Source: JAADHY01 sp964428935 (lineage in GTDB: Bacteria > Planctomycetota > Planctomycetia > Planctomycetales > Planctomycetaceae). Taken from it: a stretch of DNA of 40,171 bases. The notes beneath the pieces are model-generated. The model was not told the DNA's origin, ran no database searches, and worked only from the letters and a program-made list of their open reading frames with translations. Shown here in pieces: positions 33,294 through 40,171 of this stretch. Within the stretch, counting starts at the first letter, position 1; every line of letters begins with the position of its first letter. The position numbers and the translations under genes were made by a program. The DNA is taken from the NCBI GenBank assembly GCA_964428935.1, contig CAYSAG010000008.1, positions 1 to 40,171 on the forward strand. The letters are read 5' to 3'.

Positions 33294-35249
33294 ATGACGG
33301 TCCCGGACAGCATTCTGAGAAGTTCGCAGTTGCCCAGTCTTCCAGCCGTGGCGGTCCGGTTGCTGCAGCTGGCGCGAGACCCAGAGACGGACGTTCGCAC
33401 GGTCATTGAGACCATTCGGTCGGACCCGGCCATTTGTGCGAAAATCCTGAAGGCCGCGAACTCGTCGTACTTTGGTTTTCGCTCGAAAGTGACGTCCATC
33501 GAACGAGCGGTCCCGCTGCTCGGAACCACGGTCGTCACCTCACTGGCCCTCGGCTTCTCGCTGGTCGACGACTCCGCAGCGGCCGGGCCCATGTACGAGT
33601 TCTACCAACGCTACTGGCTTCAGTCGCTCGCGCAGGCGGCGGCCAGCGAGTTGCTCTCGCAGCACGCCGCAGCCGCCGTCGAGTGCGAGTACTTTCTGGC
33701 CGGACTGCTGGCCGACCTCGGCCACCTGGCCTTGCTCAAAACAATGGCCAAGCAGTACGCGCCGCTCCTGCAAACCGCTCAGGACGGCCTGCACTGCCTG
33801 CTGGAGTTGGAACGACAGGCATTGGGCTGCGACCACGTCGAAGTCGGCGTCGTGCTCATGGAAAAATGGGAGCTGCCGGACCCGTTGGTCCGAGCTGCGG
33901 CGCTCCACCACGCCAGTCTGGAAGAATTGCAACAGCAGGCCGACGACCCCCACTTCGAACTGGTCCGTGCCGTCGCCGTCGGGACGGCCTTCGGCGAGTA
34001 CTTCTGTGGGTACGGTAAGGGCAGGGCTTTGCAGCGGGCGAAACTGCTCACCAAAGAGCTGTACGGCTTCTCCGAAGAACAGCTCCACCAGTTCATCGAG
34101 CAGACGAGCACGCGAATCGACGAGGCTGGCGAGCTGTTCTCGTTGAACACCTCGCAGATTCCGTCGCCCGCCGAGCTGCTGGCACAAGCCAACGAACAGC
34201 TGGCTCAACTGGCCATGAGAGCGCAGTTGGAACGCGAACAAGCCAAGCAGCGGGAGCGCTGGTTGGAACGGGAAAAGGAACAGTTGGCTCTGAAGAACAG
34301 AGAGCTCTTGCAGCAAGCCGTCCACGACCCGCTGACGGGCGTCTACAACCGAGGTTTTTTCGAGGAAACCTTGCGACGCGAAATCGCTCAGGCTCAGCGA
34401 GCCGGAACCACCGTCGGACTGCTGTTCCTCGACGTCGACCATTTCAAGCGAATCAACGACACCTACGGCCACCGCTGCGGAGACAGCGTTCTGCAGCGAG
34501 TGGCTCACCTGGTCAGCCGGTCGGTCCGCTCGGCGGACATTGTCGCTCGCTACGGCGGCGAGGAGTTCACGGTCGTTGTCCACCAGCCGACCGAAAGCGG
34601 AATCAGAGCGCTGGCCGAGCGCGTGCGGCGGACGGTGGAAGAGGCCAGCTTCGAATTCGATGGGCAGTCGTTTCCGGTCACCGTCAGCGTTGGCGGAGCC
34701 ATTGCGCTGCCTGGACGCGAGGAAAGGGATTTGGCCGAGCGGCTGGTCGAAGCGGCCGACCGGGCCATGTACGAGGCCAAGCAAAACGGACGCAACCAGG
34801 TGCGCATTCGGTCTCTGATTGAGGAACCCGAGCGGGTGCTGCTGCAACGCGTCACGCAGGCTCGCTTCAGCCGCTGGCTGGTTGACCGCGGCATTTTCGA
34901 CGTGCCGACCGTCTCGAAGCTGCTCCCACACTGCCAGGGACGTCCCGAGCGCATTGGCGAGTTGGCTCAGCGATTCGGTTACCTGAGCCGGTCGGAAGTG
35001 GAGCAGGTGTTGGAGCGTCAGCGGCAAACCGGAGAGCGTTTCGGCACGGCCGCCGTCCGGCTTGGGCTTCTCGAAGAGGCCGAACTGGTTTACCTGCTGG
35101 CCTGCCAGAAGGAAGACCCAGGAGCACTGAAGCGAACACTCGTGCAAGCCGGACTGCTCGATGACCGACACGCCGAGGCCTTGTTGCGTGAGTACTTGGC
35201 CGAAACCGTCCCGCGACGGACCGTCGGGGTCGTCCCGAGCGTGCAGTGA
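33294..35249 (+). CDS. HDOD-GGDEF signalling protein (probable diguanylate cyclase)
   Basis: This 651-residue protein starts with an HDOD domain (about 8-215: LPSLPAVAVRLLQLARDPETD, KILKAANSSYFGF). A coiled linker (about 295-340) leads to a GGDEF domain (about 345-500). The active site is intact as GGEEF (421-425), with DPLTGVYNR before it, and RSAD at 412-415 is a product-inhibition I-site exactly five residues upstream. It should therefore make c-di-GMP and be feedback-inhibited. The last 130 residues form a helical domain with ERFGTAAVRLGLLEEAELVYLL, reminiscent of the MshEN/GspE N-terminal fold, which in other proteins can bind c-di-GMP. ATG 33294 is preferred over the upstream extension because the HDOD core begins there and AGAGG precedes it. 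Confidence 0.92.
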   Translation: MTVPDSILRSSQLPSLPAVAVRLLQLARDPETDVRTVIETIRSDPAICAKILKAANSSYFGFRSKVTSIERAVPLLGTTVVTSLALGFSLVDDSAAAGPMYEFYQRYWLQSLAQAAASELLSQHAAAAVECEYFLAGLLADLGHLALLKTMAKQYAPLLQTAQDGLHCLLELERQALGCDHVEVGVVLMEKWELPDPLVRAAALHHASLEELQQQADDPHFELVRAVAVGTAFGEYFCGYGKGRALQRAKLLTKELYGFSEEQLHQFIEQTSTRIDEAGELFSLNTSQIPSPAELLAQANEQLAQLAMRAQLEREQAKQRERWLEREKEQLALKNRELLQQAVHDPLTGVYNRGFFEETLRREIAQAQRAGTTVGLLFLDVDHFKRINDTYGHRCGDSVLQRVAHLVSRSVRSADIVARYGGEEFTVVVHQPTESGIRALAERVRRTVEEASFEFDGQSFPVTVSVGGAIALPGREERDLAERLVEAADRAMYEAKQNGRNQVRIRSLIEEPERVLLQRVTQARFSRWLVDRGIFDVPTVSKLLPHCQGRPERIGELAQRFGYLSRSEVEQVLERQRQTGERFGTAAVRLGLLEEAELVYLLACQKEDPGALKRTLVQAGLLDDRHAEALLREYLAETVPRRTVGVVPSVQ

Positions 35250-35741
35250 CACCGAACGCGGCTTCCGCGTCCATTCGTCGCCAGCGTTCTGCCCCTCGCC
35301 GCCTTTCCGCAAGCGCGGTCCTTCCTTTCGGCACGCTCAGTACCCTGCACAGCGTCGTCCACAGGTCTTATACTTCGCTGCTCAGCTTGCCGCGTTGGTC
35401 GACCACGGCCCGTGCCGCCTTCAGGGCGGTCCCCACACGTGTCGACGCTCGCTTGCCGTTGGCGTGTCGCTTAGACCGCGACATCGGTCGGGCCTTTGGA
35501 CGCGGCAGGCCCTTCGGAACGGTCCCCGTTGGACGGCCAACAACTTCGGACGCTCGTCAGGTTTGTCAGACACGAAAGGCCGCGGGGTGGAACGCCCACG
35601 GCAACCGGGAGCCAGACGTGTCCGACTGCGCTGACGGTCGGCCAGCGTCCTGTTGCGGCGGCCTCTGAAATGATCGACTTTGCGTTTCGGACCGACCAGA
35701 CGCCAGAAGGAAGCGACGACCAGTAGAAGGAAGCCACGACC
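35250..35741. other. Intergenic upstream of glycyl-tRNA synthetase
   Basis: About 490 bp that should carry the synthetase promoter. TCTTATACTTCG near 35367-35378 is the most AT-rich spot and could hold a -10, but no -35 fits well. I see no T-box features. A small open frame at 35496-35726 has no recognisable family and is not called. Confidence 0.45.
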
Positions 35742-35744
35742 ATG
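35705..35744 (+). repeat. Tandem 20-bp duplication carrying two Shine-Dalgarno sites
   Basis: AGAAGGAAGCGACGACCAGT (35705-35724) is followed directly by AGAAGGAAGCCACGACCATG (35725-35744), whose last three bases are the start codon. The copies differ at three positions, so the first carries the same ribosome site but AGT in place of ATG. Confidence 0.85.
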
Positions 35745-37205
35745 AGAAAGCAAATGGACGCCATTGTTTCGCTGTGCCGACGCCGAGGGTTTCTCTTCCA
35801 GTCGTCGGAAATTTACGGCGGTCTGAATGGGTTCTGGGACTACGGGCCGTTGGGCGTCGAGCTGAAACGCAACGTGCGCGAGGCGTGGTGGCAGGACATG
35901 GTCGTCAAGCACAACGACTTGGTGACACCAGCCGGCGCGCCGCGGCCTTACTCGATGGTCGGCTTGGAGACGACCATCATCATGCACCCGCAAGTCTGGA
36001 AGTGTTCGGGTCACTACGACCTGTTCCACGACATGATGGTCGACTGCAAGGTCTGCAAGGCCCGGTTTCGAGCCGACCAGTTGAACGAGTCGCAGTGCCC
36101 GCTGAAGCCCAGCAAGCGGCCCGGTGAGCACGACCAGTGTCAGCTGACCGAGCCGCGTGAGTTCAACTTGATGTTCAAGACGTACGTTGGAGCCGTCGCT
36201 GACGAAGACAGCGAAGCCTTCCTGCGACCCGAAACGGCACAAGGCATGTTCGTCAATTTCAAGAACGTGCTGGACAGCTCGCGCGTGAAGATTCCCTTCG
36301 GCATTGCGCAAATCGGCAAGAGTTTTCGGAACGAAATTACGCCGCGGTACTTCACGTTCCGGTCGCGCGAGTTCGAACAGATGGAGATTGAGTTTTTTTG
36401 CCACCCCAGCGAATCCCTTCAGTGGTACCGTTACTGGCGCGACCGGCGCTACCAGTGGTACCTCGACCTGGGAATCTCGCGCGAGAACTTGCGGCTGCGA
36501 GACCACTCGCCGGAAGAACTGGCGCACTACTCGGTGGGCACGGCCGACATCGAGTACGCCTTTCCGTTTTTGGCAGAGGGGTCGTACGGCGAGCTGGAAG
36601 GGATTGCTCACCGTGGCGACTTCGACCTCCGGTCCCACATGGAAGGCAAGCTGGTCCGTCAGGGCGACCACTTCGTGATCGAAACCGACGAAAACGGACA
36701 GCCCAAGTACCGCGGCAGCGGCAAGGACCTGACCTACTTCGACGACCAAACGCGCGAGCGTTACGTTCCACACGTCATTGAGCCGTCGGCCGGCGCCGAC
36801 CGGGCTGCCTTGGCTTTCATTTGCGAAGCCTACAGCGAAGACGAGCAGCCGGACGAGAAGGGGCGTCCTCAGAAGCGTGTCTTCCTGCGGTTCCACCCTC
36901 GAATTGCTCCCATCAAAGTGGCCGTGTTCCCGCTCGTCAAAAGAGACGGCATGCCCCAGAAGGCAGCGGCCCTTTACGCTGAGCTGAAAGAGGCGGGCGT
37001 CGTCTGTGCCTACGACCAACAAGGAGCCATCGGCCGACGCTACCGCCGTCAAGACGAAATCGGGACGCCGTTCTGCATTACGGTCGACGCCCAGACGTTC
37101 GAAGACGACACCGTCACCTTGCGAGACCGCGACACGTTGGAGCAGGTCCGGATTCCGTCTCGAGAAGTGGTCGACGAGGTGCTCAGGCGCATTCGCGAGG
37201 CCTAG
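35742..37205 (+). CDS. glyS: Glycyl-tRNA synthetase, alpha2 (eukaryote/archaeal-like) type
   Basis: This 487-residue class II synthetase charges tRNA-Gly. It is the homodimeric type, not the alpha2beta2 type. Motif 1 is around WDYGPLGVELKRN. Motif 2 lies at SFRNEITPR, followed by FRSREFEQMEIEFF. Motif 3 lies at GADRAALAFI. The C-terminal anticodon-binding domain starts at about 385 (APIKVAVFPLVK). A zinc-knuckle region reads CKVCKARF then CPLKPSKRPGEHDQC; the second cysteine pair is 13 residues apart instead of the usual two. ATG 35742 has AAGGAAG nine bases upstream, within a duplicated leader. Ile codons are 13 ATT to 9 ATC. Confidence 0.97.
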   Translation: MRKQMDAIVSLCRRRGFLFQSSEIYGGLNGFWDYGPLGVELKRNVREAWWQDMVVKHNDLVTPAGAPRPYSMVGLETTIIMHPQVWKCSGHYDLFHDMMVDCKVCKARFRADQLNESQCPLKPSKRPGEHDQCQLTEPREFNLMFKTYVGAVADEDSEAFLRPETAQGMFVNFKNVLDSSRVKIPFGIAQIGKSFRNEITPRYFTFRSREFEQMEIEFFCHPSESLQWYRYWRDRRYQWYLDLGISRENLRLRDHSPEELAHYSVGTADIEYAFPFLAEGSYGELEGIAHRGDFDLRSHMEGKLVRQGDHFVIETDENGQPKYRGSGKDLTYFDDQTRERYVPHVIEPSAGADRAALAFICEAYSEDEQPDEKGRPQKRVFLRFHPRIAPIKVAVFPLVKRDGMPQKAAALYAELKEAGVVCAYDQQGAIGRRYRRQDEIGTPFCITVDAQTFEDDTVTLRDRDTLEQVRIPSREVVDEVLRRIREA

Positions 37206-37340
37206 TGCCGTAGGCCGTTGCTCGGACGGTCCGCCGCGTTCAGTAGCCGAGCGCTGCCGGTCGGCAGGTCGCCGCTTCGGCACGCCGCTCGGACATTCCC
37301 TCGGCGCGTCGAAGCCGGTCCCGGCGACAGTCCCTTGCGC

Positions 37341-38315
37341 TCATTCTGCCAGCGGCGACTCGTGCCGCTCCACCACAGCGCTCAGAAACAGCGATTGCCA
37401 GCGCTTCGGACGCGACTTCACCTCCGAAAGTTCATGGGCGGCCCGCAGCACGTCGTGCCGGCTGATTTGTCCCACCAGCTTCCCGTCCCGCAGAACCGGA
37501 AGCCGTCGGTAGGGCGTGTGCAGGAAAATGCGGGCAATGTCGAGCAGGTCGGTGTCTTCCGTGATCGTCAGGGCTTTGCGGTCCATGAACGCGGCAATGC
37601 AGAACGTTTCTGGGTCAGCCAAATCCTCCGGAGGGGCTCCCGGTCCTGCGGCCTGCTCGCGGTCAGCCCGCAGCGCCTGTTCGCGGTCTCGGACAAATTT
37701 CGAGAGGTGGTGTTGAGCTCGCAGCACGTCTCGGCGGCACACCTGGCCGACCAGCTTCCCGTCCCGGACGACCGGCAGACGCCGGTACGGCGTGTCGATG
37801 AAAATCTGCGCCACAGCCATCAGCTCAATGTCTTCCGGAATGATCCGGCCGCGGTCGGTGTTCATGAACGCTTCGAGCCGCGTCGTCGGCATTTGGTCGT
37901 AAGCAGCGGCCAGCACCACGCTCATGCTCGTCTTCTCCGAGAAGACCCCCAGGAACCGACGGTCCTGGTCGACGACCGGCGCGCCGGAAATGTGGTGCCG
38001 AATCAAGACCTCAACGGCCTCAAACGCGTCCATGTCCGGCCGCAGGGTAATCAAGTCGGTCACCATGAAGTCCCGGGCGCGGACGTCGGGCAAATGCGGC
38101 AACGTTCGGTGAGCCCAGTCGGACGTCACCTTCAAGACCCGCATGGAGCACTTCTCGGAAAAAACCCCCAGGTAGTTGTCTTGCTCGTCGACGACCGGCG
38201 CCCCGGAAATGTTGTAACGCAACAACAGAGCAATGCCGTCCAAGACGTGCTGCTCGGGAGCCAGAGTAATCAGACGTTTGCGCATGATTTCGCGTGCGAG
38301 GTGTGGCTGTTCCAT
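37341..38315 (-). CDS. Four-CBS-domain protein
   Basis: This 324-residue protein consists of four CBS domains, two Bateman modules, which usually bind adenine nucleotides. The first pair is similar (RYNISGAPVVDEQDNYLGVF and RHHISGAPVVDQDRRFLGVF, each followed by SEK). The second pair is nearly identical in part (DTPYRRLPVVRDGKLVGQVC and HTPYRRLPVLRDGKLVGQIS), giving an A-A'-B-B' layout from repeated internal duplication. No catalytic or membrane domain is attached, so it is likely a regulatory subunit or sensor. ATG 38315 is used because GAGG lies eight bases upstream and the first CBS core begins there; the in-frame extension to 38426 looks non-coding. It is convergent with glyS. Confidence 0.9.
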   Translation of the reverse strand: MEQPHLAREIMRKRLITLAPEQHVLDGIALLLRYNISGAPVVDEQDNYLGVFSEKCSMRVLKVTSDWAHRTLPHLPDVRARDFMVTDLITLRPDMDAFEAVEVLIRHHISGAPVVDQDRRFLGVFSEKTSMSVVLAAAYDQMPTTRLEAFMNTDRGRIIPEDIELMAVAQIFIDTPYRRLPVVRDGKLVGQVCRRDVLRAQHHLSKFVRDREQALRADREQAAGPGAPPEDLADPETFCIAAFMDRKALTITEDTDLLDIARIFLHTPYRRLPVLRDGKLVGQISRHDVLRAAHELSEVKSRPKRWQSLFLSAVVERHESPLAE

Positions 38316-38878
38316 GACAGGACCTCTTCCCTTCGTGCTGACCGGACGCGGTTTCTGAAACGTGAGGAAGTGAGTTTCCGGAGTTGGCAAACGCGTCCAG
38401 ACGGGAAACCCAGTGGGAAACCCCATTTGCCCGAAAACACACCGACCGGCTCGTTCGCCAGAGCGTCACAGCGACCTCTGGCCGGCTCCGTCTACGCCTC
38501 TAGTGTAACAACTTCTGCGAGGATTTGTTGTTTTTTCGACCCAGGCCTGGTTTGTTTGACCGAAAACACGACACGCCCGTTCGCGACCCCTCTCCAAACG
38601 CTCTGAACTTCATGTGTCGGCTTTGACGATATTCACGAAGGTAGGGGCCGAAGGTACAAGCACACCGACGGCCACCGGACACGCCGCGCGCGAGGCCTGT
38701 GTCAACTCGACCGCCTGCAAAGCAACGTCGGCCGTCGGCAAGAGCCGGGTTCTGTGTTTGACTGTCAGCGGCCCTCGAGCCGCTGCAGAGCTGGACTTGC
38801 CACGGACGGCCAGGCTCTGGACCGAGCCGCCAAGCTTCCAGGCCGGCCGCCGAGTCGCTGAACGAGGAGCTTCCGGGC
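38316..38878. other. Intergenic between CBS and alpha/beta hydrolase genes
   Basis: About 560 bp without a protein gene. The AT-richer part at 38500-38570 is the likely minus-strand promoter area of the CBS gene. On the minus strand 38738-38812 carries short stretches resembling the 3' part of RNase P RNA, but the conserved 5' half is not found next to it. Nothing else was recognised. Confidence 0.5.
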
Positions 38879-39754
38879 ATGGACGTCGCCGAAATGGTCG
38901 TCAGCGGAGCCGGGGGGACGCCGCTGCATGTTCGCTTCGTCCGAGGCTGCGGACACCGAACTTCCGGGTGTGGGTGTCCGACCGTCGTCCTGCTCCACGG
39001 CGTTTGTGAGCACTCCGGGCGGTACCAGCACGTGGCCGAAAAGTTGAGCCGCGAGCGGTGGAACGTCGTCCTGTTCGACCAGCGCGGCCACGGACGGTCG
39101 GGCGGCACTCCAACGCACGTCGAGCGGTTCGAGCTGTACCTGGACGACCTGGACCGACTGTTCGACTTGTTCTGCCCTTGCGCGGCCAACGTGCTCCTGT
39201 GCGGGCACAGTTTCGGCGGACTGGTCGCCATTCGTTACGCTCAAACTCGCCCCCGCCGACTGGGACTGCTGACACTGCTGTCGCCTCTGCTCCGCGTGAA
39301 GGTGAGAATTGACCCGTTCACTTACCGGCTCGGCCGACTCCTGCTTCGGCTCGCTCCACGTACCCGGTTTCGCAGCCGTGTGCCTCGGCACCTGCTCACG
39401 CATTGTCCGCGGCGGCAGGCCGAGCGAGACCAAGACCAACTGATTCACCGCAGCGTCACCGTGGGGTGGTTTTTCCAAATGGAACAAGCTCTGGCGGCGG
39501 CTTGGGACGAGGCGGACAAGCTGACGCACCCGCTGCTGATTTGCCAAGCGGCGGACGACGCCATTGTCGACCCGGCGGCCGCACAACCGTTCTTACAGGC
39601 CGTCGGCAGCCGCGACAAAACGTTGAAACTCTACCCCGGGCTGTACCACGAGCTGGTCAATGAGGTGCAGTGGGAGCGTGTGGTTGACGACTGGGTCGAC
39701 TGGGCGAGCGACCGGTTTTTTCGAGCCCGGCACTTGAACCGACGTTGTGCTTGA
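38879..39754 (+). CDS. Alpha/beta hydrolase, monoacylglycerol lipase-like
   Basis: This 291-residue protein belongs to the serine aminopeptidase S33 / monoacylglycerol lipase-like hydrolases. The oxyanion-hole loop is VVLLHGVCEHSGRY. VVLFDQRGHGRSGG precedes the nucleophile elbow GHSFGG with Ser111. The acid is Asp226 or Asp227 in ADDAIVDP, and the catalytic His257 lies in YHELVNE. This matches the lysophospholipase/monoglyceride lipase pattern, so an ester of a glycerolipid is a reasonable substrate, but this is inferred. There is no signal peptide, so it is cytoplasmic. GAGGAG lies upstream of ATG 38879 at good spacing. Neighbouring genes suggest no pathway. Confidence 0.92.
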   Translation: MDVAEMVVSGAGGTPLHVRFVRGCGHRTSGCGCPTVVLLHGVCEHSGRYQHVAEKLSRERWNVVLFDQRGHGRSGGTPTHVERFELYLDDLDRLFDLFCPCAANVLLCGHSFGGLVAIRYAQTRPRRLGLLTLLSPLLRVKVRIDPFTYRLGRLLLRLAPRTRFRSRVPRHLLTHCPRRQAERDQDQLIHRSVTVGWFFQMEQALAAAWDEADKLTHPLLICQAADDAIVDPAAAQPFLQAVGSRDKTLKLYPGLYHELVNEVQWERVVDDWVDWASDRFFRARHLNRRCA

Positions 39755-39945
39755 CCGCCGTCACGTTCGAAGAGCAGACGGCACGTTGCGAGGCCCTCGC
39801 CACGCCGCGCAGAAGCCCGTCGCTCCGCCACTCGCCACCGCCAACTTTCGTCTGTCGGCGCACAGCCGACGGGGTCCGGACGGCGTGCAAGCCGCAAGTA
39901 GGCCCGCACGTTCCGCACCGAGAAGCTCGGCCGCTGGCGTGGCCG

Positions 39946-40171
39946 TCACGTCTCTCCCTCCCGCAGCCAAAGAGCCGCCTTGGGCATTTCGTGGTGCAGC
40001 AACCGGTCGAGCAAAGTGGCCGGGTCGTCCGCCACCACGACCAGTCCACGGTGCTCGGGACGAACGAAGCCTTCCGCCACCGCGTGGTCCAGCAATGCCA
40101 ACAGCGGCTCGAAGTAGCCGCATGTGGTGAGCAGTCCGCCCGGCCAACCATCAAGCCAATCAAAGTCACGA
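39946..40171 (-). CDS. LOG-family protein (Rossmann fold nucleotide hydrolase), 3' end only
   Basis: The last 74 codons of a minus-strand gene whose start lies beyond the window. The translation includes GGLLTTCGYFEPLLALLDHA, VAEGFVRPEHRGLVVVADD and PATLLDRLL. This is the characteristic C-terminal block of LOG-family (TIGR00730-like) proteins, which cleave the N-glycosidic bond of nucleoside 5'-monophosphates such as cytokinin ribotides. The catalytic PGGxGTxxE motif would lie upstream, outside the window, so activity cannot be judged. The stop TGA is at 39948-39946. The 190 bp between this stop and the hydrolase stop hold no gene or clear terminator. Confidence 0.8.
   Translation of the reverse strand, partial: RDFDWLDGWPGGLLTTCGYFEPLLALLDHAVAEGFVRPEHRGLVVVADDPATLLDRLLHHEMPKAALWLREGET

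Noticed and set aside
35496..35726. Small open frame upstream of glyS as a leader peptide gene
   Set aside because: It has no ribosome site, no recognisable family and no run of glycine codons that would suggest attenuation.
35421..37283. A 620-codon minus-strand open frame covering all of glyS, and similar long antisense frames over imuA/imuB, dnaE2 and the HDOD-GGDEF gene
   Set aside because: The translations have no family resemblance and follow from the scarcity of TTA, CTA and TCA words in GC-rich genes; the opposite strand encodes clear conserved proteins.
38530..38548. CCAGGCCTGG palindrome followed by TTTGTTT as a terminator
   Set aside because: A usable hairpin would have only three pairs once a loop is allowed, and no plus-strand gene ends nearby.

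Overview
The window looks like GC-rich draft genome sequence from a planctomycete, probably Pirellulales/Thermoguttaceae-like. This rests on the gene mix: very large secreted PQQ-propeller, HEAT and sugar-binding proteins, a Tat-exported Gfo/Idh/MocA oxidoreductase, a DUF3604-type PHP protein, a Wzy-like/TPR membrane protein, an alpha2-type glycyl-tRNA synthetase, loosely packed genes and almost exclusively G/C-ending codons. It is inference from family content, not a phylogenetic result. A 100-N scaffold gap lies at 8732-8831. No rRNA, tRNA, CRISPR array, transposase or prophage gene was seen.

Layout. 1-4702: a secreted glycoside-hydrolase-like protein (+), then class II fructose-bisphosphate aldolase and an acyl-CoA desaturase (both -). 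5121-12730: a complete SOS mutagenesis locus, lexA-imuA-imuB-dnaE2 (+). Its promoter carries two adjacent CATAC-N4-GTATG palindromes over the -10, which I propose as the LexA operator of this lineage. 8648-14147: three copies of a modular, hairpin-rich intergenic repeat, one of them between imuB and dnaE2, plus a small pilin-like gene. 14148-31262: a one-directional block (-) of seven genes, read in order as a carboxypeptidase-regulatory-like repeat protein, a Wzy-like/TPR protein, a 1,735-residue propeller-methyltransferase-propeller-CBM9-malectin protein, a Gfo/Idh/MocA oxidoreductase, a HEAT/sugar-sandwich protein, a propeller-PHP protein and a DsrE/YedF-like protein. 32027-40171: an FHA protein, an HDOD-GGDEF protein, glycyl-tRNA synthetase, a four-CBS protein (-), an alpha/beta hydrolase and the 3' end of a LOG-family gene (-).

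How the genes work together. LexA should repress its own promoter and the downstream translesion cassette: ImuA and ImuB recruit and support DnaE2, and ImuB carries a clamp-binding-like QQTLF motif. The minus-strand block is mostly exported proteins with sugar-binding or beta-propeller folds and probably serves envelope polysaccharide handling or oxidative sugar metabolism. FHA and HDOD-GGDEF point to phosphothreonine and c-di-GMP signalling.

The points most worth a second look are the LexA operator, the modular hairpin repeat that interrupts the mutasome operon, the giant fusion protein, and an isoleucine codon preference (ATT over ATC) opposite to every other C/T-ending codon family in the same genes.
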